Numbered from the stretch's first letter, positions 25,513 to 34,266 are shown. The stretch is 64,000 nucleotides of DNA from Planctomonas deserti (GCF_003067705.1 NZ_QANL01000001.1:1116001-1180000); one strand, 5' to 3'. The notes: generated from the sequence alone by a model not told the origin. Numbers and translations: made by a program.

Positions 25513-26349
25513 TCAGGCCGGGTCGGCGCCCGGGACGACCACGCCGTGCTCGTATGCGAACACCACGGCCTGCACGCGGTCGCGCACCCCGAGCTTCAGC
25601 AGCAGCTTGGAGACGTGCGTCTTGACGGTGGCGTCGCCGAGGTAGAGGCGGGACGCGATCTCGGCGTTGGTGAGGCCCTCGGCGAGGAGCCGCAGCACCT
25701 CGAGCTCCCGGTCGGTCAGGCACGCCACCTGCTCGGGCAGCCGGTCAGGAGTGCCGGCCCCGGTGGGGGCACCGGACGGCGCGGAGCCGGAGGGACCGGA
25801 CCCGACGCCGGAGCCCGATGAACCAGCGCCGACGCCGGAGCTCGACGCCGATCCCGCTGCCGGGGCCGATCCCAACCCACCCGCCGTGGGCACAGCGGGT
25901 GCGGCGCCGACGCTGGACCCGGGCCCGAAGCGCTCGATGACGCGGCGGGTCACGTCGGGGGAGAGCAGCGCGTTGCCCTGAGCGACAACGAGCACGGCCT
26001 CGATCAGCTTCTCGGGGCTGGAGTTCTTGAGCAGGAATCCGCTCGCCCCCGCGCGAAGGGCGCTGAACAGGTAGTCCTCGTTGTCGAAGGTCGTCAGCAT
26101 GAGCACGCGCGAGGCGGACTCCGGATCGGCGGCGATGATCCGCGTCGCCTCCAGCCCGTCCATGCGGGGCATCTGCACGTCCATGCACACCACGTCCGGG
26201 CGCAGCTCGCGGGTCAGCTCGACGGCGCGCAGGCCGTCGGCCGCCTCGCCGACCACCTCGATGCCGCCGCCGCTCTCCAGGATGATGCGGAAGCCGGCCC
26301 GGACCAGGTCCTGATCGTCGACGACGAGCACGCGCACGGTGTCGCTCAC
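25513..26349 (-). CDS. NarL/LuxR-family response regulator with an expanded linker
   Basis: 278-residue regulator. The receiver domain has Asp11-Asp12 and phospho-acceptor Asp57 (VCMDVQMP). The C-terminal LuxR helix-turn-helix (about 208-265, LTDRELEVLRLLAEG) binds DNA. Between them a Gly/Ser/Ala/Pro linker of about 60 residues (142-203) replaces the usual 10-25. GTG start overlaps the kinase stop by 4 bases. Likely targets include the adjacent ABC exporter. Confidence 0.92.
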   Translation of the reverse strand: MSDTVRVLVVDDQDLVRAGFRIILESGGGIEVVGEAADGLRAVELTRELRPDVVCMDVQMPRMDGLEATRIIAADPESASRVLMLTTFDNEDYLFSALRAGASGFLLKNSSPEKLIEAVLVVAQGNALLSPDVTRRVIERFGPGSSVGAAPAVPTAGGLGSAPAAGSASSSGVGAGSSGSGVGSGPSGSAPSGAPTGAGTPDRLPEQVACLTDRELEVLRLLAEGLTNAEIASRLYLGDATVKTHVSKLLLKLGVRDRVQAVVFAYEHGVVVPGADPA

Positions 26350-27677
26350 GCGCCGACCTCCTCGCGCACGGGGACCGGGAGCACCGCGCGCACGACGAAG
26401 CCGCCGCGCTTCCGTGGGCCGACGGTGATGCTGCCGCCGACCGCGGCCACCCTCTCGCGCATGCCGATGTGCCCCAGACCGCCGCCGCCCTGCTTCGGGC
26501 CGTTCGCCGCACCGGTGCCGCCGTCGCTGACCTCGACCTCCACGGACTCGGCCATGTACCGCAGCCGCACGTCGACCGGTGCCCCCGCCCCGGCGTGTTT
26601 CCTCGCGTTCGTCAGCGACTCCTGCACGACGCGGTAGATCACCAGCTCGACCGTCGGCGGCAGCGGGCGCGGCTCGCCGATGCTCTCGAACGTCACCGGG
26701 TGTCCCGCCGTGCGAGCCTCCTCGAGCAGCTCGGGAAGCTGGGCGATCCCGCGCGTGCTCGCGCTGATGCTCGCGGCCTCCGTGTCGGCGGAGCCCGGGG
26801 TCTCCTCCGGCTGGCGCAGGGCGCCGAGCAGCCGATGCAGCTCGTCGACGGCTCCCCGGGCGCTCGACTCGATCACGGAGAGCGAGGTGCGGGCCTGCTC
26901 CGGGTTGCTCTCGAACACGCGACGGGCGGCGCCGGCGTGCACGCCCATCAGGGACACGTGGTGAGCCACGACGTCGTGCAGCTCACGGGCGATGCGCACC
27001 CGCTCGAGCGCCACGGCCTGCTCCGCAACGCGCTCCCGCTCGACCATGAGTTCCGCAGTGCGCTCCTGCAGGGCCGCGCGATCGCGGGCGGATTGCCATG
27101 CCCGGGAGCCGAAGTACCAGGCGCCGCCGAAGTAGAGGAGGTTGGTGATCACCTGGATCAGCCCGAACGCGATGACGGGGTCGAGGATCGCGCCCTCCCT
27201 CGCCTCGGGGAAGGCGTCCGGAGCGAGCGTGTTGGCGCTGGCGCCCTGCACCAGGGACGCGAACAGCCAGACGAACATGCCGAACACGATGACGCCGCGC
27301 ACCACGAGCGATCGGGTGCGGATCCTGTCCCAGGCGCCCACCGTGTACAGCGCCATGAAGAGCGAGATGTTGGCGAACAGCAGCTCGGGCACGTGCAGTT
27401 CGCCGCCCGCGACGAACGCCGCCGCGATCACGAGGGACACGGACTCGGGGAAGACCCGGCGGAACGCCAGGGGGACGGTCACCGCGACGACCCAGAGGGC
27501 GGTGACCCAGAGCTCGGGGCGGTCCTCGAAGTAGCCGACCGAGTCGTAGATGCTCGTGCTGACGGCCGTCGCCACGAGCATGACGGCGGCGAGGATCAGG
27601 TCGTTCCGGCGCTCCGCCGCCGTCGGGCGGTCCCGCTGCCAGAAGGGTCCGAGGGGGTCGGCTGTCACGGCGGTCAT
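26346..27677 (-). CDS. DesK/NarX-type sensor histidine kinase
   Basis: 443-residue kinase. Several membrane segments (about residues 25-170) without a large sensor loop are followed by a coiled linker, the HisKA_3 phosphorylation site (ELHDVVAHHVSLMGVHAG, His in ELHD) and a C-terminal HATPase domain (GGLGHIGMRERV). It phosphorylates the overlapping response regulator. The ATG 27677 is supported by TACCGT 6 bases upstream; the longer frame upstream runs antisense to the next gene. Confidence 0.92.
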   Translation of the reverse strand: MTAVTADPLGPFWQRDRPTAAERRNDLILAAVMLVATAVSTSIYDSVGYFEDRPELWVTALWVVAVTVPLAFRRVFPESVSLVIAAAFVAGGELHVPELLFANISLFMALYTVGAWDRIRTRSLVVRGVIVFGMFVWLFASLVQGASANTLAPDAFPEAREGAILDPVIAFGLIQVITNLLYFGGAWYFGSRAWQSARDRAALQERTAELMVERERVAEQAVALERVRIARELHDVVAHHVSLMGVHAGAARRVFESNPEQARTSLSVIESSARGAVDELHRLLGALRQPEETPGSADTEAASISASTRGIAQLPELLEEARTAGHPVTFESIGEPRPLPPTVELVIYRVVQESLTNARKHAGAGAPVDVRLRYMAESVEVEVSDGGTGAANGPKQGGGGLGHIGMRERVAAVGGSITVGPRKRGGFVVRAVLPVPVREEVGA

Positions 27678-27683
27678 CCCTAC

Positions 27684-27689
27684 ACGGTA
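27684..27689 (-). promoter_or_regulatory. -10 box of the histidine kinase operon
   Basis: TACCGT on the minus strand, 6 bases before the ATG at 27677. Confidence 0.5.
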
Positions 27690-27775
27690 CCGAGCGGCAT
27701 GGCCGCCCAGCATCGGCCGAACGGGGGAGGGATCACCCGATCGGCGGATGCTCGTGAGAGGTTCGGTGCCGGGTG

Positions 27776-27781
27776 TACCGT
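27776..27781 (+). promoter_or_regulatory. -10 box of the small membrane protein gene
   Basis: TACCGT, 5 bases before the ATG at 27787. Confidence 0.4.
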
Positions 27782-27786
27782 GCAGC

Positions 27787-28233
27787 ATGACGAGCGGATC
27801 GGGGAGCGGTTCGGGCAGGCCACGGTGGCTCACCGCCGTGCTCGTCGCCGGTGCCGTGCTCGTCGTGGGCCTCGTCGGATTCCTGCTCGCCCTCGCCCTG
27901 GACGCGAACCGCGACTGGATCGATCCGATCACCGCGGTGTGCTCCGTGCTCGGCGCCGCCCTCACAGCGATCGCCACCTTCGCCGCCCTGTTCGCCGCCC
28001 AAGACAGCCGGGAGACGTCGCGCCAGGCCCGGCAGCTCTCGATCGCGTCGCTGCGCTCGGAGGAGTCGAGCCTGTCGGCGGAGCGTCGGTGGCTCGAACG
28101 GCCCGCGGATGCCAGCGCGGCGGGCGGCGGTCGCCGGTCCGCGCTGCCCAGCGACGGCGGGCAGCAGCCACGGCTCCGCGAGATCGACGAGCGCCTCTCC
28201 CAGATCCGCCGAGCCCTCGGCGACGGGGACTGA
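27787..28233 (+). CDS. Small membrane protein of unknown function
   Basis: 148 residues. A Gly/Ser/Arg head is followed by two membrane segments (about 15-37 and 45-68) and a charged C-terminal part with two helical stretches (SLRSEESSLSAERRWLE; LREIDERLSQIRRAL). I do not recognise a family. It is divergent from the histidine kinase operon. The ATG 27787 is chosen because the frame further upstream overlaps the kinase start region. Confidence 0.65.
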   Translation: MTSGSGSGSGRPRWLTAVLVAGAVLVVGLVGFLLALALDANRDWIDPITAVCSVLGAALTAIATFAALFAAQDSRETSRQARQLSIASLRSEESSLSAERRWLERPADASAAGGGRRSALPSDGGQQPRLREIDERLSQIRRALGDGD

Positions 28234-28542
28234 CCGCTCACCCCGCGGGGAGCTCGCCAGGCGCCCTGCGTCCCTTCGACAGGCTCAGGGACCGTGGGGT
28301 CACCGTTCCCGGGCGGGGCAGTGGGTACGGTCGCTGAGCTCGTCGAAGCGACGTGGGGTGTGTCTCGAAGATCGTGGAGCGTCCCTTCGACAGGCTCAGG
28401 GACCGCGGGAGTCGCGCCCCGCGGGAGGGCGTGACTCCCGCGCGGGGCGGTGGATACGGTCGCTGAGCTTGTCGAAGCGACGTGGGTCGTCTTCCCGAGG
28501 TCGCCGTCCCTTCGACAGGCTCAGGGACCGTGGAGGCTCGCT
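28234..28542. other. Intergenic region filled by palindromic repeats
   Basis: 309 bases; no gene. Five 23-bp repeats occupy it, and the spaces between share short GC-rich runs such as CGGGGCGGTGG. Confidence 0.7.
28270..28528. repeat. Five copies of the 23-bp palindromic repeat
   Basis: Subtype A at 28270-28292, 28381-28403 and 28506-28528; subtype B in opposite orientation at 28330-28352 and 28459-28481. Strict A-B-A-B-A alternation. Confidence 0.9.
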
Positions 28543-29529
28543 TCAGTCAGCGGTGAGGCGGGAGAGGCGGCGGCGGGCCCGATCGAGGGAGTCCTCCGCG
28601 TCGGCGACCGACTCGTCCGCCTCCTCGCGGTTCGTCTCCAGCCGGTCCGCATCCGCGTCGGCCGACGCGATCGTCCGCTCCAGCTGGGCGACCTGCTCGC
28701 GCAGGTCGTCGAGCTCCGCGGTCAACCGTTCCCGCCGGGGGCGGAGCCTCTCTATGCGCCTCTGGATCGCATCGAGCTCCGCACGGGCCTCCTCGACCTC
28801 GCGCTCGGCGGACTCGACGGCGCGCTTGGCGTCTGCCCGCTCCCGTTCCAGCCGCCGGCGCTCCTCCTTCTCCCGCCGTGCCGCCTCCTCGGCGGCGGCA
28901 CGCTCGGCGGCGGCGTCCGCCGCGGAGCCGTCGTCCCGTCCCGAGCCACGCGCCTTCCCGCCGGACGTTGCCGCCGTCTTCTCCGCGCGTCGCGAGGCGA
29001 GCGACGTCACCGGTGCACGCCGCCCCTCGGGTAGGGCGACAGCGCCGTCCAGGTCCACCGCCTCGATGCCGTTCGACGACAGCGAGCGCAGCAGCCTGCC
29101 GGTGCGTACAGCGTCCGCCGCATCCGGATCGGCCATCGCGGCCTGCAGGGTCTGCTCCACCTCCGCGACGGCGGGCTTGCCGATGGGGCTGCCGAGCTCG
29201 TCCGCGAGCTGCTCGCCCTCGTGGGCGATGGCGCGGATGAGGTCGTGCCGCAGCCGGGACTGCTCCCGCAGGCGCTTGCTGTCGAGGTCCTCCTGCGCCT
29301 TGCGGAGCGCCGCCCCGAGGTCCGCGACCTGGTCGATCACCTCGGCCCGGTGCCGGGCGAGCATGTTGACCGCCCAGGCGGCGGCGGAGGGCTTCGACAG
29401 CCGGGCGATCTGCTGCGCCAGCTCGCGATCGCCCTCGGCTCGCGCGGCCTTCGCCCGATCATTGCGCGTGGCGGTGAATCGGTCTGGTGTGAGCGCGTAG
29501 AGCTCGTCGGCGACGGTCAGAAGATCCAC
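28543..29529 (-). CDS. Coiled-coil protein of unknown function
   Basis: 328-residue soluble protein. The N-terminal half (LTVADELYALTPDRFTATRN; KPSAAAWAVNMLARH) resembles an actinobacterial family without assigned function. The C-terminal 130 residues are a highly charged Arg/Glu/Asp coiled coil. No signal peptide or enzymatic motif. GTG start after AAGGAGG. Its stop lies 15 bases from the last palindromic repeat. Confidence 0.75.
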   Translation of the reverse strand: MDLLTVADELYALTPDRFTATRNDRAKAARAEGDRELAQQIARLSKPSAAAWAVNMLARHRAEVIDQVADLGAALRKAQEDLDSKRLREQSRLRHDLIRAIAHEGEQLADELGSPIGKPAVAEVEQTLQAAMADPDAADAVRTGRLLRSLSSNGIEAVDLDGAVALPEGRRAPVTSLASRRAEKTAATSGGKARGSGRDDGSAADAAAERAAAEEAARREKEERRRLERERADAKRAVESAEREVEEARAELDAIQRRIERLRPRRERLTAELDDLREQVAQLERTIASADADADRLETNREEADESVADAEDSLDRARRRLSRLTAD

Positions 29530-29602
29530 GGGGGCGACCTCCTTCCAGCGGGGGCATCCATGACCCCCATTTTGGCGCTGCCGCGCGCCCCAGCCCGGCG
29601 GT

Positions 29603-29608
29603 TAGGTT
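29603..29608 (+). promoter_or_regulatory. -10 box of the GH26-like gene
   Basis: TAGGTT, 7 bases before the ATG at 29616. Confidence 0.5.
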
Positions 29609-29615
29609 TTTCGGC

Positions 29616-30794
29616 ATGCCAAGAAAAGTCCTCGCGGGTATCTCCGCTGCCGCATGCCTGCTCGCGCTGACGGGGTGCAACATCTCGAAGTACCTGCCCG
29701 CGGAGGACTGCGTCGTCGTACCCGCCGAGGACCTCGTGCCCGCGACGGGCGCGCTGCTCGGCGTGAACCTCGACTGGGGCAGCGAGACCCTGTCGGAGTA
29801 CGCCGACAAGCTCGGCCACCGGCCTTCGGTCGCCGTGTCCTTCAGCGACCTCCCGCTCAGCAACAGCGACGAGGTCAACGTGCGCGCGGCCGCGGCCCAG
29901 GTGCGCGGGAACGGTGGAAGCCTGCTCGTCACCCTCGAGCCGCACGCCGGGCTCGCGTCCATCACGCCGGAGGTGGCCGACGAGCTCGCGGCCTTCCTCG
30001 CCGAGATCAACGCCGAGGGCGTTCCCGTCATCGTCCGCTTCGCGCACGAGATGAACGGGTCCTGGTATGAGTGGGGCCAGCAGCCGACCGCCTACATCGC
30101 CGCGTTCCGGATCGTGGCCGAGGCGCTGCACGCGGGCGCTCCCGGTTCGGCCACCATGTGGGCGCCGAACAACGCAGGGGGCTACCCGTTCACCGGCGGC
30201 AAGGCCAGCGCGGTCCCCGGGACGGCGGACTTCGCGCTGCTCGACACGAACGGCGACGGCACCCTGACGATCGCGGACGACTCCTACGCGCCGTACTACC
30301 CGGGCGACGACGTCGTGGACTGGGTGGGCATGTCCCTCTACCACTGGGGCTCGACCTACCCCTGGGGCGAGAACGAGATGCCCGAGGAGGGCAAGTTCGC
30401 CGCCCAGCTCACCGGCACGTACAACGGCCTGGCCGGTGACGAGACCGCCGCGCCCGACTTCTACCAGACCTACGCGGTCGAGCACGGCAAGCCGCTCGCC
30501 ATCCCCGAGACGGCCGCGCTCGTGATCCCGGGCCAGGATGCGGAGCAGGAGCTGGCCATCAAGCGCGCCTGGTGGCGCCAGGTGCTGAGCGAGGAGAACG
30601 CGACGAGGTTCCCGCAGCTGAAGATGGTCAACTGGTTCGAGTGGGACAAGGACGAGCCGGAGGTCGGCGGCGACGTGCACTGGAGCGTCGCGAACGACGC
30701 GGACGTGCGGACCGCATTCACGGCGGACCTGCCGTCGTGGCTCGCCCCGACGCCTGTGCCCGAGGAGTGCGCACCGGTAACATCCGAACAGTGA
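29616..30794 (+). CDS. GH26-like (beta-mannanase family) lipoprotein
   Basis: 392 residues. The signal peptide ends in lipobox LTGC (Cys21). The TIM-barrel shows RFAHEMNGSWYEWG with His144 and Glu145 as likely acid/base, and AIPETA with Glu298 as likely nucleophile, both as in glycoside hydrolase family 26. A short insertion with TNGDGTLTIADD (about 211-222) looks like a Ca-binding loop of dockerin/EF-hand type. It probably cuts beta-mannan or related glycans at the cell surface. The next gene overlaps or follows within a few bases. Confidence 0.82.
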   Translation: MPRKVLAGISAAACLLALTGCNISKYLPAEDCVVVPAEDLVPATGALLGVNLDWGSETLSEYADKLGHRPSVAVSFSDLPLSNSDEVNVRAAAAQVRGNGGSLLVTLEPHAGLASITPEVADELAAFLAEINAEGVPVIVRFAHEMNGSWYEWGQQPTAYIAAFRIVAEALHAGAPGSATMWAPNNAGGYPFTGGKASAVPGTADFALLDTNGDGTLTIADDSYAPYYPGDDVVDWVGMSLYHWGSTYPWGENEMPEEGKFAAQLTGTYNGLAGDETAAPDFYQTYAVEHGKPLAIPETAALVIPGQDAEQELAIKRAWWRQVLSEENATRFPQLKMVNWFEWDKDEPEVGGDVHWSVANDADVRTAFTADLPSWLAPTPVPEECAPVTSEQ

Positions 30795-30799
30795 CCTCA

Positions 30800-32899
30800 A
30801 TGGCGACACCACCTCCCGTCGACGCATCCCCCGAGTTGCTCACGGCGGTGATGGACGCCATCGTGCCGGCCGACGAGTTCCCGTCGGCCACCGCGTCCGG
30901 CGGTGAGGCGTTCCTCGCCAGGGTGCTCACTGACGACCGGCCGGGCTGGACGGGCCGGCTCGCCGCGCTCCTCGACCGCATCGACGCCGCGTCCCGCGAC
31001 ACCACTGGGGCGGGCTTCGCCGAGCTCGATCTCGACGCCCGCGAGCGCGTGCTCGACACGTTCGCCGAGGACGGCGAGTACCGCTGGTTCGCCCAGCTCG
31101 TCGCGGACGGGTACTACGCGGAGCCCGCCAACGGCGGCAACGGGGGCGCGGTCTCCTGGTCGGCGATCGGCTGGACCCCGCACGGTGGCGGTCGCCTGCC
31201 CGATCAGCCCATCGAGCATCGCGACGACGACGCCGTGATCGCGCCCGCGGATCTGCTCGACCGGTACGACGCGATCGTGGTCGGGTCCGGCGCGGGCGGT
31301 GGGGTGGCCGCCGAGGCGCTCGCCGCGTCCGGCCGCGCCGTGCTCGTGCTCGACGCGGGCGACTGGCCGACCAGCGCCGAGCTCACGGATCACCTGCGCA
31401 ACCCGCGCTCCATCTCCGGGCTCGACCCGCGCACCGGCCCGCCCACCGTCGGCAACCCCCGATCCGTGCGCATCGGCGACCGCACCCTCACCGTCGGTCC
31501 CGCGGAGGGCGCCTGGAGCAACAACGCCTCCACCGTGGCCGGCGGCACCCGCGTGTACGGCGCCCAGGCCTGGCGGTTCTCGCCCGAGGACCTGAGGATG
31601 GCGAGCCGCTACGGCGTGCCGGACGGGAGCTCGCTCGCCGACTGGCCCATCGGCTACGACGACCTCGAGCCCTACTACTCGCGGGCGGAGTGGGAGATCG
31701 GCGTGAACGGGGCCGCCGGCGGCGACCCGTGGGCCGGGCCCCGGTCCCGCGACTTCCCCATGGCGCCCCTGCGCAACAACCGGTTCGGCGAACTGCTGCA
31801 GGATGCTGCCGCACGGCTGGGCTACGGCACGGTGCGGGTCCCGCTCCTCATCAACTCGGGCGAGTACCTCGGCCGCCGGGGCTGCGTGCAGTGCGCCCAG
31901 TGCATCGGGTTCGCCTGCCCGGTCGACGCGAAGAACGGCAGTCAGAACACCACCCTCGCCCGGGCGTTCCGCACCGGACGATGCCGCATCCTGCCATCGG
32001 CGCGCGCCGAGCGCATCCTCACCGACGAGGCCGGGCGCGTGCGCGGAGTCTCCATCGTGGGCGAGCGCGACGGCGTCGTCTGGCGCCGGGAGGTGCTGGC
32101 CGAGGAGGTGGTCGTGGCGGGCGGTGCGGTCGAGTCGGCTCGTCTGCTGCTGTCGAGCAGGAGCGACCGCGAGCCGAACGGCATCGGCAACAACACCGAT
32201 CAGGTGGGCCGCCACCTGCAGGGCCACATCTACACCGGCGCGCTCGCCGTGTTCGACGAGGAGATCGTGGACCTGGTGGGCCCCGGCCCGTCCGTCGCCA
32301 CCTGCGACTTCCGGCACGGCAACGACGGCATCGTGGGCGGCGGGATGCTCGCCAACGACTTCGTGCTCACCCCCGCCATCACCTTCCGCCACCTCGTCGA
32401 CACCGGCGTGGTGCCGCGGCACGGCCGGGCGGCGAAGGCCGGCATGCGGGACCTGGCCCGCCGCATCCAGCGGGTCGTCGGGCCGATCCAGGAGGTCCCC
32501 GTGGCGAGTTCGCGGGTCGAGCTGGACCACGCGCTGTGCGACCGGTTCGGCAATCCCGTCGCGTCTCTCTCCGGCAGCATCCACCCCGAGGACGTGCGCA
32601 CTCAGGCCATGCTGCGCGAGCGCGCGGTCGAGTGGATGGGTGCCGCGGGCGCGACGCACATCGTGCCCGAGCGGCTGCGCGCCACCGGCACCGGCCCGAG
32701 CGGCGGCCAGCACCAGGCGGGCACCTGCCGCATGGGCACGGACCCGGCCACCTCGGTCACGGATCCCTTCGGCCGCGTCTGGGGCCACGACAATCTGCGC
32801 GTCGCTGACGCATCGCTGCTCGTTACGAACGGCGGGGTCAACCCGGTGCTCACCATCCTCGCGAACGCCATGCGCGTGATGGACGAGATGACCGCCTGA
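30800..32899 (+). CDS. GMC-family oxidoreductase with fused gluconate-dehydrogenase subunit 3-like domain
   Basis: 699 residues. The N-terminal region (1-140) resembles the gluconate 2-dehydrogenase gamma-subunit family (LLTAVMDAIVPADEFPSA). FAD-binding starts at IVVGSGAGGGVAAEALAASG. A cysteine cluster, CVQCAQCIGFACP, follows midway, and the C-terminus has the GMC signature (VADASLLVTNGGVNPVLTI). It oxidises an alcohol or sugar with FAD. No signal peptide is seen. The ATG 30800 is given; a GTG at 30791 overlapping the previous stop (GTGA) is equally possible. Confidence 0.85.
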   Translation: MATPPPVDASPELLTAVMDAIVPADEFPSATASGGEAFLARVLTDDRPGWTGRLAALLDRIDAASRDTTGAGFAELDLDARERVLDTFAEDGEYRWFAQLVADGYYAEPANGGNGGAVSWSAIGWTPHGGGRLPDQPIEHRDDDAVIAPADLLDRYDAIVVGSGAGGGVAAEALAASGRAVLVLDAGDWPTSAELTDHLRNPRSISGLDPRTGPPTVGNPRSVRIGDRTLTVGPAEGAWSNNASTVAGGTRVYGAQAWRFSPEDLRMASRYGVPDGSSLADWPIGYDDLEPYYSRAEWEIGVNGAAGGDPWAGPRSRDFPMAPLRNNRFGELLQDAAARLGYGTVRVPLLINSGEYLGRRGCVQCAQCIGFACPVDAKNGSQNTTLARAFRTGRCRILPSARAERILTDEAGRVRGVSIVGERDGVVWRREVLAEEVVVAGGAVESARLLLSSRSDREPNGIGNNTDQVGRHLQGHIYTGALAVFDEEIVDLVGPGPSVATCDFRHGNDGIVGGGMLANDFVLTPAITFRHLVDTGVVPRHGRAAKAGMRDLARRIQRVVGPIQEVPVASSRVELDHALCDRFGNPVASLSGSIHPEDVRTQAMLRERAVEWMGAAGATHIVPERLRATGTGPSGGQHQAGTCRMGTDPATSVTDPFGRVWGHDNLRVADASLLVTNGGVNPVLTILANAMRVMDEMTA

Positions 32900-32908
32900 C
32901 CCCTTACG

Positions 32909-33068
32909 GTCCCTGAGCCCGTCGAAGGGATGCCCCTTACGGTCCCTGAGCCCGTCGAAGGGACACCCCCTACGGTCCCTGAGCCTGTCGAAGGGACGCC
33001 CCTTACGGTCCCTGAGCCTGTCGAAGGGACGTCAGACACCTCCCGTCGCTTCGACAGGGCTCAGCGAC
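32909..33068. repeat. Tandem array of palindromic repeats, 33-bp period
   Basis: Subtype A copies start at 32909, 32942, 32975 and 33008, exactly 33 bp apart, all in one orientation. A subtype B copy with one extra G lies at 33045-33068 in the other orientation. Located between convergent genes. Confidence 0.92.
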
Positions 33069-33081
33069 CGCGCGACCGTGG

Positions 33082-34113
33082 CTACGCGAGCAGCTCGCGC
33101 ACCCGCGGAATGACGCGGCTGCCGTAGAGCTCGATGCCGTGCATCAGCTTCTCGTGCGGAAGCGGACCGGCGCTGTACTTGAGGTCGAAGCGCGAGATGC
33201 CGAGCCCCCTCGCGGTGGCCGCGATCTTCTGGGCGACGGTCTCCGGCGACCCGACGTACAGCGAGCCGTGCTCGACCTCGTGGTCGAACTCGGCGCGGTC
33301 CATGGGTGGCCAGCCGCGCTCGGCGCCGATGCGGTCGCGCATGACCCGGTAGTCGGGCCACAGCTCCTCGCGCGCCTGCTCGTCGGTGTCCGCGACGTAG
33401 CCGGGGGAGTGCACGCCGATCGGCAGCCGCGGCATCCCGAGCTGGTCGAGGGCGCGGTGGTAGAGGTCGACGTACGGACGGAACCGCAGGGGCTCGCCGC
33501 CGATGATCGCGAGCATGAGGGGCATGCCGTAGCGCGCGGTGCGCAGCACCGACTCGGGGCTGCCGCCCACGCCGATCCACACGGGCAGGCGCCCGGACTC
33601 CGTGGTCGGGAACACGGACTGGTCCACGAGCGCGGAGCGCGTGCGGCCGTGCCACGTGACGGGCTCCTCCTTCAGGAGCTCCGCGAACAGCGACAGCTTC
33701 TCCTCGAACAGGGTCTCGTACTGGCCGAGGTCGAACCCGAACAGCGGGAAGGACTCCGTGAAGGAGCCGCGTCCGAGGATCACCTCCGCGCGGCCGTTCG
33801 ACAGCGCGTCGAGCGTGGCGAAGCGCTGGAAGACGCGGATGGGATCGTCGGAGGACAGCACCGTGACGGCCGACCCCAGTCGGATGCGCGTGGTGCGGCC
33901 CGCGATGCCGGCCAGCACGACCTCGGGCACGGAGACGGCGAAGTCGGAGCGGTGGTGCTCCCCGACGCCGAAGAAGTCGACGCCCAGCTCATCGGCGAGC
34001 ACGGCCTCCTCGACGACGTCCCGGATGGCCCGCGCGTGCGAGACGGGGGATCCGTCGGTTCCCCTTGTCACGTCGCCGAACGTGTCCAGCCCCAACTCCA
34101 GTGCCTGTGCCAT
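33082..34113 (-). CDS. LLM-class flavin-dependent oxidoreductase
   Basis: 343-residue luciferase-like monooxygenase of the group that uses reduced FMN (or F420). Family segments: LGVDFFGVGEHH, RIRLGSAVTVLSSDDPIRVFQRFATLD, GRAEVILGRGSF, and YVGSPETVAQKI near the end. Good ribosome binding site GAGGAGAGG. It is divergent from a TetR-family regulator that probably controls it. Substrate unknown. Confidence 0.9.
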   Translation of the reverse strand: MAQALELGLDTFGDVTRGTDGSPVSHARAIRDVVEEAVLADELGVDFFGVGEHHRSDFAVSVPEVVLAGIAGRTTRIRLGSAVTVLSSDDPIRVFQRFATLDALSNGRAEVILGRGSFTESFPLFGFDLGQYETLFEEKLSLFAELLKEEPVTWHGRTRSALVDQSVFPTTESGRLPVWIGVGGSPESVLRTARYGMPLMLAIIGGEPLRFRPYVDLYHRALDQLGMPRLPIGVHSPGYVADTDEQAREELWPDYRVMRDRIGAERGWPPMDRAEFDHEVEHGSLYVGSPETVAQKIAATARGLGISRFDLKYSAGPLPHEKLMHGIELYGSRVIPRVRELLA

Positions 34114-34124
34114 GGCCTCTCCTC

Positions 34125-34151
34125 TGTTCAGTTCTTCCGATGTTCAGTTCT
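34125..34151. promoter_or_regulatory. Direct repeat, possible operator between LLM and TetR genes
   Basis: TGTTCAGTTCT occurs twice, at 34125-34135 and 34141-34151, 16 bp apart, just upstream of the LLM gene start. It may be a regulator site; direct repeats are unusual for TetR proteins. Confidence 0.4.
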
Positions 34152-34229
34152 CGTCCGCGGTCTCCGCGCGACACTTCCCCCCAACGCGCCGGGTCGCCGC
34201 GCCATTCCGACCGGTCGCCCACCGTGGCG

Positions 34230-34235
34230 TAGATT
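34230..34235 (+). promoter_or_regulatory. -10 box of the TetR gene
   Basis: TAGATT, 31 bases before the ATG; implies a short leader with GGGGAGG as ribosome binding site. Confidence 0.4.
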
Positions 34236-34266
34236 TGTGAACGGCGTCAACATAGCGGGGAGGGTG

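Noticed and set aside
32602-33039. 145-codon minus-strand frame with STGSGTVRGVP-like repeats
   Set aside because: Its repeats are only the translated 33-bp palindrome array; the rest is antisense to the GMC gene.
32909-33068. Possible CRISPR array
   Set aside because: Units are 23 bp with near-identical 10-base spacers and no cas gene; it is a tandem palindromic repeat.
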